In this document: piece by piece, positions 35,888 through 43,434 of the stretch
How the letters are laid out: every line of letters begins with the position of its first letter
Position numbering within the stretch: position 1 is the stretch's first letter
Assembly: GCA_963798985.1 (NCBI GenBank)
Contig: CAWCVL010000007.1
Location: 868,001-932,000, forward strand
Reading direction: 5' to 3'
DNA from: JACCTU01 sp963798985
GTDB taxonomy: Bacteria > Actinomycetota > Thermoleophilia > Gaiellales > Gaiellaceae
Length of the DNA: 64,000 nt
Translations under genes and position numbers: made by a program
The notes under the pieces: model-generated
What the model saw: the letters and a program-made list of their open reading frames with translations, nothing else
Database searches by the model: none
Told to the model about the DNA's origin: nothing

Positions 35888-36156
35888 GGCCCTCGAGCAG
35901 CTGACCGGATCTACACAGGCGCCATTTGCACCGGACGGGCCGACAAGTGACGACCTGCGCATCACCCGCGATTCGATCCCTCAACTCGAGCGAAAACCGC
36001 TCGCCGAGGTCTTGGGCTGGCGATGGGCAGCGCGTGGACTAAGGCCGTCGACGTGGGCGCCGCGCCTGCTCTGACTTGATCACGTAGACCACGCCGGTAA
36101 CGGCTTTTCCGGCGGACGGCAGCGGTCTTGTAACACCCCTGCTATCAGTCGGATCT
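35888..36156. other. non-coding gap
   Basis: About 270 bp after the PerM-like gene without a convincing gene on either strand. It has no long ORF, no clear promoter and no tRNA. Several short inverted repeats (for example CCGGTAACGG and GCCGGCGGACGGC-like runs near 36090-36120) are seen but no terminator with a U-run. It precedes a nuclease gene remnant. Confidence 0.5.
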
Positions 36157-36345
36157 GTGGCGGGCGCCGGGGACACAACCGTCGTCAAGATCGGCCGAAA
36201 GAGCGAACGCGTTCGGCCGATCGGGATCGACGCGCCCCCAAAGCGGAGACTGCTACGCCGCGGAAGCGACGGCCGTCCACACCGTGCTGCTCGCGCCCGT
36301 CCGGCCCCGCGGTCTACGCGAGGCGGGGTTACGTGCGCGCTCCAC
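36157..36345 (+). pseudogene. remnant of a thermonuclease (SNase-like) gene
   Basis: The frame from GTG 36157 reads VAGAGDTTVVKIGRKSERV followed by RPIGIDAPP, matching the first strands of staphylococcal-nuclease-like proteins (V.DGDTi.V..G....VRLIGIDTPE). Dropping one C from CCCCC at 36235-36239 continues as QSGDCYAAEATAVHTVLLAPV, matching the next CYG.EA...l. segment. The middle DRYGR...Y part is absent, and the text then resumes as VYARRGYVRAPL, like the C-terminal L...GyA.. piece. The first catalytic DGDT is already altered to GAGDT. Probably an internally deleted gene, not functional. Confidence 0.5.
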
Positions 36346-38993
36346 TAGCGCTCCGCGAGCCGCCATGCTGGATCGAAGTTCATGCCGGCGAGGCGCAAGC
36401 ACATCAGACTTGCGGCACGGCCGATCCGCGTCATGCAGACCCGTCCGTCGTGACCGGCGCCGAGGATCCAGCGTCCGTCAGATGACCATGTCGGCCGCGA
36501 GACGTCGAGGGCGTACGCGCGCCGGTTGCCACCGTCCGCATTTGCGACGTGAACTCGTGAGTCCTCGCTGGCCGTGACGTTGTCGTCCCCGACCTGCTGG
36601 TTCACGAATGCGATGCGCCTTCCGTCCGGCGACCATGCGGGCGCGTCTGCGTACGCGGCGCTCGGCGGCTCGGTGAGCCACGAATCCGGCTGGAGGCGAT
36701 AGTCGGGCCTGAAGAGAAGCCGCTGGCGACGTCCCGCCAGCCCGATCGTCCAGATCCCGTCCGTGCGGGCGAACGCGATCTTCCCCCGCTTCGACCATGC
36801 TGGGTTGCGCCCGGCGGCGAGCTTGCGCGCGCGGCGCGTCAAGACGTCGACGATGTAGATCGCGCCCGCGCGTTCGAGCGCAACCGAGCGGCCGTCAGGC
36901 GCCCACGTAGGGCTGCGGCCGGGGGCGAGCCTGCGCAGGTTCGTCCCGTCGGCGTTCATGACGAACACCGCCGCTGCCTCCATCGGCGACGGTGGGACGC
37001 CGTCGATCGTCCCAGCGATCGTCAGTGCGAGCCGCTTGCCGTCGTGAGACCACGACGGCTGGACCTCCGAGAAACGCCCGCGCGTCAGTCGACGAGCGCT
37101 GCCCCGCCGCAGATCGACGGTGAACAGGTCGTACGTCTGGCCGGCCTGCGTGACCTGTTGCCGAGCGACGACGACCTCGCCGCGCGCGAGGGGAGGCTCT
37201 GCCGGCGGTCGGATGAATATCGCGTCGGAGAACGTCGGAAACGACCTCCCCCACTGGTCGACCGCCACGGCGGCGTACCGGGCGTAGCCGGCCGGCGCCT
37301 GGGGGTCGCTGCACGTTGCCTCGACTGCACGGCAGATCAGACGCCATCCCGGGTCGGAGATCGGAGCGTCGTCCTGTCCGGGGCGTCGATTCACGTCCCA
37401 GCGCACGCGCGCGTCCGGCGCAGCTTCGATCACGACGCGGACGCGGCTGCCGCTCGCGAGGGCGACGACCCGGCGAGCCGACGCCGGTCTCGTCAGGTCG
37501 TCCATCGCGTTCGCAACGAACCGCCGCAGCCGCAGATCGAGGCGCGCGGTGCCTTCGGCAGGACCAGGGTACGAGTCGAGTGCCCAACCGAGCTCCATCG
37601 TGCCCGTGCTGAAAATGCGCGCACCGGAGTCCGCCGTGTACCGAACGGCGGCGGCGTCACCAAGCGTGTCGCTGCCCGCGTCGTAGCGAAAGAGGACGGT
37701 GACCGGACGCCCGCAGCCCGAGGACGGGACGGTGTCGCGTTCGACGCTGACAACGTTCTCGATCCGCGCGCCCTCGACGAAACCAGTCCCCTCCATCCAG
37801 GGATCGCTCGCGCCGGCCGTAGTCACGACGTAGTCGTGCCGTCCCCAGTTCTGGAGGCCGCCTTGATGCTGGACTCCAAGCAGCGCGCACTCCACGCGTC
37901 CGATCTCGCGGAAGAGCGCGGTCTTCAGCTCGAGAACGGGTTCGGGGTCGTAGAGCGACTTGTAGCTGATGATCGTTCGCTCGCCGTTCGCGTAGCGGAT
38001 CTGCCAGTACGCGGCGTTCGCGCCGAGGAAGCCGAGGTTGGTCCCCGCAGCCCTCGCGGCCTCGAACCCGTCGCGCATTTCCTTCGTCCAGTACTCGTCG
38101 TGTCCGAGCATGAGCACGAGGCGGTGCGCGTTCAGGCCGGCCGGATCGCGATGCGTGTCGACGTCCGTCTGGTAGGAGATGTCGTAGCCCTCGCGTTCGA
38201 GCCAGCGAACGAACGCGATCTCCCAGTCGGTCATCTCCTGTGAGCCGGCGCCGATGAAGTACGGACGGTCGAACGAAACGGCTGCGGCTCTTCTGCCGCC
38301 GACGCTGCTGTGCTCGTAGAGGCTCGCACCGCCCCAGCCGTTGTACGCCTGCCAGGTGTTCACGGGGACCTGACCGAGCACCTGTGACCGTCGCGTGTGC
38401 CCCTCGCGGACGATGAACGGGACGCGGTCGACGCTGCCCGCGCTCGGGCCGCTCGTCAGCACGAGATTGGCCAGGTAGTAGCCGCTCACCCACGTCGCAG
38501 GAATCGTGAGCCCGATCGAGGCGGGCCAGTCGGCCCGAACCTCGCTGAAGATGCCGACTGGAGGGCTGACCGGCATCGGGGAGCCCGCGAGGTGGGTGTC
38601 GCAGGACGGAAGACAGGTGACGAGGGTGCCGCCCGCGCCGCCGTACCAGCCGATGCGATAGACGAGGATCTGGTAGCTCGCGGCCGGGTCGGTGCTGACG
38701 TGGAACGAGATCGTCTCGCCGGGCGCAGCGCTCACTGCCGACGAGTACCCCTCGATCGCTGGCGGCTTAGCCTCCGCCGCGAGCCACTGCGTCGTCGGCG
38801 GGCGCAGGTTCTCCGCCGGAATTGGGTTCGCGCGCGCGACGCCCGTGGTCAACGCCGCGGCGAGGGCCGCGCACACGGCGAAGGCACTTGCTCGCCAACG
38901 ACTGGAGCACGATCCCCGCGCGTGGGCCACGGTTCCGACGCAAGTGCGACGGATCCGGTAGAGGCGCGGCCACCGGAAGATCCCTCCATGCAT
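36345..38993 (-). CDS. secreted N,N-dimethylformamidase-large-subunit-like / TolB propeller fusion
   Basis: 882 residues. A long basic N-terminus leads to a signal-like helix (SAFAVCAALAAALTTGVARA, residues 36-55); a GTG start about 20 codons in is possible. Residues ~60-520 match the large-subunit domain of N,N-dimethylformamidase: FHVSTDPAASYQILVYRIGWYGG, NTWQAYNGWGGASLYEH, SFDRPYFIGAGSQEMTDWE, LGHDEYWTKEMRDGFEAARAAG. A linker follows, then PD40 propeller blades (SWSHDGKRLALT, TWAPDGRSVALE, AWSPDGRRIAFV, TWSSDGRWILG) to the end. Known DMFase large subunits are cytoplasmic and pair with a small subunit, which is not nearby. Enzyme activity is uncertain. Confidence 0.8.
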   Translation of the reverse strand: MHGGIFRWPRLYRIRRTCVGTVAHARGSCSSRWRASAFAVCAALAAALTTGVARANPIPAENLRPPTTQWLAAEAKPPAIEGYSSAVSAAPGETISFHVSTDPAASYQILVYRIGWYGGAGGTLVTCLPSCDTHLAGSPMPVSPPVGIFSEVRADWPASIGLTIPATWVSGYYLANLVLTSGPSAGSVDRVPFIVREGHTRRSQVLGQVPVNTWQAYNGWGGASLYEHSSVGGRRAAAVSFDRPYFIGAGSQEMTDWEIAFVRWLEREGYDISYQTDVDTHRDPAGLNAHRLVLMLGHDEYWTKEMRDGFEAARAAGTNLGFLGANAAYWQIRYANGERTIISYKSLYDPEPVLELKTALFREIGRVECALLGVQHQGGLQNWGRHDYVVTTAGASDPWMEGTGFVEGARIENVVSVERDTVPSSGCGRPVTVLFRYDAGSDTLGDAAAVRYTADSGARIFSTGTMELGWALDSYPGPAEGTARLDLRLRRFVANAMDDLTRPASARRVVALASGSRVRVVIEAAPDARVRWDVNRRPGQDDAPISDPGWRLICRAVEATCSDPQAPAGYARYAAVAVDQWGRSFPTFSDAIFIRPPAEPPLARGEVVVARQQVTQAGQTYDLFTVDLRRGSARRLTRGRFSEVQPSWSHDGKRLALTIAGTIDGVPPSPMEAAAVFVMNADGTNLRRLAPGRSPTWAPDGRSVALERAGAIYIVDVLTRRARKLAAGRNPAWSKRGKIAFARTDGIWTIGLAGRRQRLLFRPDYRLQPDSWLTEPPSAAYADAPAWSPDGRRIAFVNQQVGDDNVTASEDSRVHVANADGGNRRAYALDVSRPTWSSDGRWILGAGHDGRVCMTRIGRAASLMCLRLAGMNFDPAWRLAER

Positions 38994-39010
38994 GGCCGCA
39001 GTTTGACGGG

Positions 39011-39247
39011 TTGACGCGCCTCATCCAAACTCGGGTCACGGACGAGCAGTACGACTGGCTCGTCGAGCTCGCCGTCGATGACCATGGTGGGGAACTGAGC
39101 GCTGCCGTCCGTGCTGCCTTGGACGACGCCCAACTACTAGGACGATCCTCGCGGCTCCCGATCCGGTCGCGAAGCTCAGGAACAAGCTCTCCGGTGTGTC
39201 CCGACACCGAAGTGACGTCGGGTCGTGCACGAGCAGGCTCGTGACCT
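39011..39247 (+). CDS. small ribbon-helix-helix-type protein, 3' part frame-disturbed
   Basis: TTG at 39011 opens TRLIQTRVTDEQYDWLVELAV then GELSAAVRAALDDAQL, the strand-helix-helix pattern of CopG/Arc-type DNA-binding proteins. After codon 43 the frame gives arginine/serine-rich text, while another frame gives RTILAAPDPVAKLRNKLSGVS, which is how such proteins usually end. A frame change near 39137-39140 is therefore likely. Start lies 17 bp from the divergent dimethylformamidase-like gene. May be a local regulator or an orphan antitoxin. Confidence 0.45.
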
Positions 39248-39341
39248 GCGTGATCCCGAAGACGAAGACGAGGTCGAAGAAGAGCTCGAGCGGCGTGACT
39301 CGATGCTCGGCGTCGGGCACGCGCCGGACGCGTGTCGTCAT
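39207..39341 (-). pseudogene. 5' fragment of a low-temperature-requirement A (LtrA)-like gene
   Basis: From ATG 39341 the minus strand reads RVTPLELFFDLVFVFGITQVTSLL, the diagnostic first helix of LtrA-family membrane proteins (normally ~370-400 residues with many helices). The similarity stops after HDPTS and the frame runs into sequence overlapping the RHH gene on the other strand. Only about 45 residues survive, so this is a truncated remnant. Confidence 0.6.
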
Positions 39342-39428
39342 GGGCCCTTTGCGGAGCGATGAATGAATCGGGCCGCCATCATGGTTGAGCCGATCCGAGG
39401 AAGTTCGACCGACAGAAGGAGTCGAACG

Positions 39429-40076
39429 ATGTCTCTCACCCGCGTCCAACAGATCTCCATCTCGCTCGACGGTTTCGCCACCGGCGACGGTCAGAGTCTC
39501 GAGGCACCGTTCGGCCACGCCGGCGAACGGCTGCACGAGTGGATGTTCGGCACCCGCTGGTGGAGCGAGAGGGTCGGCCAGCCCGGCGGCACCGGCGGCA
39601 TCGACAATGCGTTCTTGCGGCAGTTCGCCGATGGGATCGGCGCCGAGATCATGGGTGCCGGGAAGTTCGGCTGGCCCGGATGGCACGAGGACCCGGAGTG
39701 GAAGGGCTGGTGGGGGCACAACCCGCCGTTCCACACACCGGTCTTCGTCCTCACGCATCACCCGCGCCCGTCGATCGAGATGGAAGGCGGCACGACGTTC
39801 CACTTTCTCGATGCCTCGCCTGCCGAGGCGCTCGAGACGGCCCGCGAGGCGGCGGGCGGCCAGGACGTGCGCCTCGGCGGGGGTCCGACCATGATCCGCG
39901 ACTTCGTTGCCGCCGGGCTCGTCGACCACATGCACCTCGCGGTGGTCCCGATCCTGCTCGGCCGAGGCGTCCGCATCTGGGACGGACTGGAGGGCCTCGA
40001 GCAGGACTACGAGATCGAGGCCACCTCCTCGCCCAGCGGAGTCACGCATGTGACGTTCACCCGTGCGGGCATGTGA
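39429..40076 (+). CDS. dihydrofolate-reductase-like / RibD C-terminal domain protein
   Basis: 215 residues from ATG 39429, with AGAAGGAG eight bases upstream. RibD_C family: QQISISLDGFATGDGQSLEAPFG, GAEIMGAGKFGWPGW, PVFVLTHHPRPSIEMEGGTTFHFL, VRLGGGPTMIRDFVAAGLVDHMHLAVVPILLGRGVRIW. NADPH binding is likely; substrate unknown. A second, distant paralogue is at 13908-14483. The gene stops before the shared terminator at 40122. Confidence 0.88.
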   Translation: MSLTRVQQISISLDGFATGDGQSLEAPFGHAGERLHEWMFGTRWWSERVGQPGGTGGIDNAFLRQFADGIGAEIMGAGKFGWPGWHEDPEWKGWWGHNPPFHTPVFVLTHHPRPSIEMEGGTTFHFLDASPAEALETAREAAGGQDVRLGGGPTMIRDFVAAGLVDHMHLAVVPILLGRGVRIWDGLEGLEQDYEIEATSSPSGVTHVTFTRAGM

Positions 40077-40121
40077 ACCGAGCCGTCAGAGCGAGCCCGC
40101 TGAGGTGGAGGGGGAGATCGA

Positions 40122-40150
40122 AAGAGGGGGAACCCAAGGTTCCCCCTCTT
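40122..40150. terminator. bidirectional terminator between RibD-like gene and tmRNA
   Basis: Perfect 13-bp stem (AAGAGGGGGAACC and complement) with a 3-base loop, 10 bp beyond the 3' end of tmRNA and 46 bp after the RibD-like stop. Confidence 0.8.
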
Positions 40151-40159
40151 GGACAAACA

Positions 40160-40521
40160 TGGAGGCGGCGGGAATCGAACCCGCGTCCGTGAGTCGCACC
40201 GACAGAGCATCTACAAGCTTGTCCCACCTTGTGATCTCGCCCGGCCGGCTGGTGGTGGGCAACCCACCGACCGGGCCAGCGATCCTGTGGTGTCGCACCT
40301 CCGGCGATCGCGTTCCATCGGTGCCGAGCCCGTTAGTTGTCGCCGCTACCCGAGCCACGGGCCGAGCCCGGGAGCGACGCGCTCAGCTACTGATTAGGCA
40401 GCGAGAGCGAGTGCGTTGTTCTTGTTCGCACTTGTGTTGTTCCCGGGGTTTTACGAGGCCTCCGGGACCTCGGCTTGCAGCTCTGCCGGAGAACCGACCA
40501 CGTCGAAACCAGGTCGCCCCC
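40160..40521 (-). ncRNA. ssrA: transfer-messenger RNA (tmRNA)
   Basis: Rescues stalled ribosomes by trans-translation with SmpB. The 5' end GGGGGCGACCTGGTTTCGACG and the 3' TGGGTTCGATTCCCGC-type T-arm ending CCGCCTCC-A form the tRNA-like domain (GGGGGCG pairs with CGCCTCC, one G-U). The tag reading frame on the minus strand at 40429-40394 is GCG AAC AAG AAC AAC GCA CTC GCT CTC GCT GCC TAA, encoding ANKNNALALAA after the charged alanine. CCA is not encoded. About 362 nt, one-piece form. Its partner smpB is at 57219-57671. Confidence 0.96.
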
Positions 40522-40537
40522 GTATGTTGTTGAGCCA

Positions 40538-40543
40538 ATTGTA
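40538..40543 (-). promoter_or_regulatory. -10 element of the tmRNA promoter
   Basis: Minus-strand TACAAT, 16 bases before the mature 5' end, leaves room for a short leader removed by RNase P. The -35 region (around 40561-40566) does not match consensus well. Confidence 0.45.
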
Positions 40544-40659
40544 GCGGGGGTTACCCGTACCTCCGGAGACGCGAAGATCAGGGGCGAGTCAGGGGGATGC
40601 CGGATGGTGCAGCGACGCGGCGGAGCGCATCCTGGAATCGTCCCCCACGAAAGGCAGAG

Positions 40660-41709
40660 ATGACCACCACCGAATCCCCCACCACCTCGATCAAGGAGCT
40701 CCACCGCAGCCGCGACGACCGCATCCTCGCGGGCGTCGCGGGCGGGCTTGGGCGCTACTTCGACCTGTCCCCCACGTTCTTCCGGATCGCCTTCGTGATC
40801 CTGACGCTCGTCGGCGGGGCCGGGATCCTGATCTACGTCGCCGCAGCGCTCGTCATCCCCGACGAGGGCCGCACCGACTCGATCGTCTCCGAGGCGCTCA
40901 GGCGCCACCGTGACCGCCCCTGGCTCCTCGCCGGGGTCGCGCTCGTCGGGATCGCGGTCCTCTCGCTCGTCGCGCAGGCCGACTTCTGGCCGAACAGCGG
41001 CTTCGCCTGGGTGCTCCTCTTGCTCGGCGGTGCCGCGATCGTGATTGCCCAGCGGCGTCAGAACGACGGCGAGCCGGCCCCCGAGACGGGCACCGAGGTC
41101 CGCGCACCCAGGCAGCCCTCGCTCTTCCTGCCGGTGTTCGGCCTCCTGCTGGCCGCCGCAGGTGCACTCGCGCTGCTCGAGGCAACGGGCGTCGACGTCC
41201 CCTGGAGCATCGCGCTCGCCGTCGCCGCCATCGGCACCGGCGTCGTCGTCGCCGCAGGAGCGTTCCTGCACCGGCGCACCGGCGGCCTGGTCGTCGTCGG
41301 GATCGTGCTCGCGACGCTGGCGGTCACGGTCTCGGCCGTCGACGTCCGCCTCGACGGGCCGATCGGCGACCGCACGTTCCGCCCGTTCGAGGCGGCAAGT
41401 GTCCAGCGGACCTACGACGTCTCGATCGGCAGCCTGACCGTCGACCTGACGAACGCCGAGCTCTCCGGCGACCGCGAGATCGACGCGAACGTCGGCATCG
41501 GCGAACTGCGAGTGGTCGTCCCGTACGGCGTAGCCGTCGACGTCGACGCGACCGCGTCGGCAGGCGACGTCGTGGTGTTCGGCCGCCAGGACGACGGCGC
41601 CAACGCGAAGGTGTCGGGGAGCTTCGGCGACCCCGGCGCGAGCGACACGCTGCACATCGACGCACACGTCGGCCTCGGCCAGGTCGTCGTCGAGAGAGAA
41701 GTCCGTTAG
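40660..41709 (+). CDS. PspC-domain membrane protein with LiaF-like C-terminal domain
   Basis: 349 residues from ATG 40660. Residues ~12-70 form a PspC domain (HRSRDDRILAGVAGGLGRYFDLSPTFFRIAFVILTLVGGAGILIYVAAALVIP), followed by four to five helices and, from about 235, a beta-rich extracytoplasmic-type region (RTYDVSIGSLTVDLTNAEL, DANVGIGELRVVVPYGVAVDVDATASAGDVVVFG) like the LiaF C-terminus. LiaF restrains its kinase until the envelope is damaged. Four bases separate it from the kinase gene, so the trio is a LiaFSR-like stress system. Confidence 0.9.
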   Translation: MTTTESPTTSIKELHRSRDDRILAGVAGGLGRYFDLSPTFFRIAFVILTLVGGAGILIYVAAALVIPDEGRTDSIVSEALRRHRDRPWLLAGVALVGIAVLSLVAQADFWPNSGFAWVLLLLGGAAIVIAQRRQNDGEPAPETGTEVRAPRQPSLFLPVFGLLLAAAGALALLEATGVDVPWSIALAVAAIGTGVVVAAGAFLHRRTGGLVVVGIVLATLAVTVSAVDVRLDGPIGDRTFRPFEAASVQRTYDVSIGSLTVDLTNAELSGDREIDANVGIGELRVVVPYGVAVDVDATASAGDVVVFGRQDDGANAKVSGSFGDPGASDTLHIDAHVGLGQVVVEREVR

Positions 41710-41713
41710 CTCG

Positions 41714-42802
41714 ATGGTCGACGTCGGCACCATCCCGGCCCGCGACCGCGCCAACGGCGTGGTCGCGGGCGTGGCCGCGGGGATCGCGCGCGCGCTCGAG
41801 GTCGACCCGACGCTCGTGCGCCTGCTGTTCGCGCTCCTGACGCTCGCCGGGGGCGCGGGGATCCTGCTCTACCTCGCGGCCGCGCTGCTGATGCCCGAGG
41901 CGGCGGGCGCGCGCGTGAGTGGCACCCGCACCGCGATCGGGCTCGTTCTGCTGCTCCTTGCCGCCATCGCAGCCCTGAATGGGCTGGGGCTTCCCGGCTT
42001 CGTTCAAGCGGCCGCGGCCCTCGCGGCAGCGGGCGTGTTCTTCTTCTGGCGGAGGAGGCAGCGGCTGGTCGGGACGGTGCTCCTGGCAGGCGCCGCCGTC
42101 CTCGTGCTCACGCGCGGCGGAGACACCGGCTCGGACGGGCCGCTGCTCACGCCGGCTGCGTTCGCGGGCGGGCTGTTGCTCGTCGTCGGGCCATGGCTCT
42201 GGCGCACCGCGCAGGAGCGCGACGCCGAACGGACTCGGCGCATCCGCTCCGAGGAACGCGCCGAGGTCGCCGCGCGCGTGCACGACTCGGTGCTCCAGAC
42301 GCTCGCGCTCGTCCAACGCGAGGCCGACGACCCAAAGCGCGTCGCACAGCTGGCACGGCGGCAGGAGCGCGAGCTGCGCGGCTGGCTCTACCCCGAGGGC
42401 CAGCTCTTCCAGGAGGACACGCTCGTCGCGGCGATCGGGAACGCGGCGGCCGAGGTCGAGGAGCTGCATGGCGTGCGCGTCGAGGTGGCGAGCGCAGGCA
42501 ACGCGCCGCTGGACGACGACGCGCGCGCAGTCGTGCTCGCAGCGCGCGAAGCGATGGCGAACGCGGCACGCTTCTCCGGAGCGGACGAGGTGTCGGTCTA
42601 CGCCGAGGCCGACCCGGAGGCGATCAACGTCTTCGTCCGCGACCGCGGCGCCGGGTTCGAGCGTGACGCCGTACCCGCGGAGCGCCGAGGCCTCGCAGAG
42701 TCGATCGAAGGGCGCATGACCCGCCACGGCGGCAGCGCGAAGATCACGTCCGCGCCGGGCGAAGGCACCGAGGTCGAGCTAACCCTGCCGAGGTCGTCGT
42801 GA
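41714..42802 (+). CDS. PspC-domain sensor histidine kinase (LiaS/NarL-partner type)
   Basis: 362 residues from ATG 41714. N-terminal PspC domain (RANGVVAGVAAGIARALEVDPTLVRLLFALLTLAGG), then helices to ~165, then HisKA_3-type dimerisation helix with phospho-acceptor H190 in VAARVHDSVLQTLALV, and HATPase: REAMANAARFSGADEVSVYAE, VRDRGAGFERDAVP, SIEGRMTRHGGSAKITSAPGEGTEVEL. It overlaps the response regulator (GTGA). The PspC domain rather than a ligand-binding domain is the sensor, pointing to membrane-stress sensing. Confidence 0.93.
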   Translation: MVDVGTIPARDRANGVVAGVAAGIARALEVDPTLVRLLFALLTLAGGAGILLYLAAALLMPEAAGARVSGTRTAIGLVLLLLAAIAALNGLGLPGFVQAAAALAAAGVFFFWRRRQRLVGTVLLAGAAVLVLTRGGDTGSDGPLLTPAAFAGGLLLVVGPWLWRTAQERDAERTRRIRSEERAEVAARVHDSVLQTLALVQREADDPKRVAQLARRQERELRGWLYPEGQLFQEDTLVAAIGNAAAEVEELHGVRVEVASAGNAPLDDDARAVVLAAREAMANAARFSGADEVSVYAEADPEAINVFVRDRGAGFERDAVPAERRGLAESIEGRMTRHGGSAKITSAPGEGTEVELTLPRSS

Positions 42803-43434
42803 GCGCGCGCCGCATCGTGATCGTCGACGACCACGGGCTCTTCCGTGCGGGCGTCCGCACCGAGCTCGGTGACGCCGTGGAGATCGTCGGCGAGGCGGCA
42901 ACCGTGGGCGAAGCGATCCCACTGATTCTCGAGACCGACCCCGAGGTCGTGCTGCTCGACGTGCACCTCCCCGACGGCGGCGGACAGGCCGTGATCGCGG
43001 GCGTCGCACTCGAGCGGCCAGGCGTGCGGTTCCTCGCGTTGTCGGTCTCGGACGCGGCGGAGGACGTGATCGCGGTCGTGCGCGCCGGCGCGCGCGGCTA
43101 CGTGACGAAGACGATCTCGGGCGAGGAGCTCGTCGAGGCGATCGAGCGAGTCGCTGCGGGCGACGCCGTCTTCTCGCCGCGCCTCGCGGGCTTCGTGCTC
43201 GACGCGTTCGGCTCGGGCGAGCCGGTACGCGACGCCGAGCTCGACGAGCTGACCGCCCGCGAGCGCGAGGTGCTGCGCCTGATCGCGCGCGGCTACCGCT
43301 ACAAGGAGATCGCGGCGAGCCTGCACCTCTCGGTCAAGACGGTCGAGAGCCACGTCTCGAGCGTGCTGCGCAAGCTGCAGCTGTCGAGCCGCCACGAGCT
43401 CACCCGCTGGGCTGCAGAGCGCCGGATGATCTAA
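42799..43434 (+). CDS. NarL/LuxR-family response regulator
   Basis: 211 residues from GTG 42799. Receiver with VIVDDHGLFRAGVR, phospho-acceptor D54 in VLLDVHLPDG, and YVTKTISGEEL; C-terminal LuxR HTH LTAREREVLRLIARGYRYKEIAASLHLSVKTVESHVSSVLRKL. Cognate to the kinase upstream. Its stop TAA shares bases with the stop of the convergent giant gene (CTAA at 43431-43434). Confidence 0.95.
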   Translation: MSARRIVIVDDHGLFRAGVRTELGDAVEIVGEAATVGEAIPLILETDPEVVLLDVHLPDGGGQAVIAGVALERPGVRFLALSVSDAAEDVIAVVRAGARGYVTKTISGEELVEAIERVAAGDAVFSPRLAGFVLDAFGSGEPVRDAELDELTAREREVLRLIARGYRYKEIAASLHLSVKTVESHVSSVLRKLQLSSRHELTRWAAERRMI

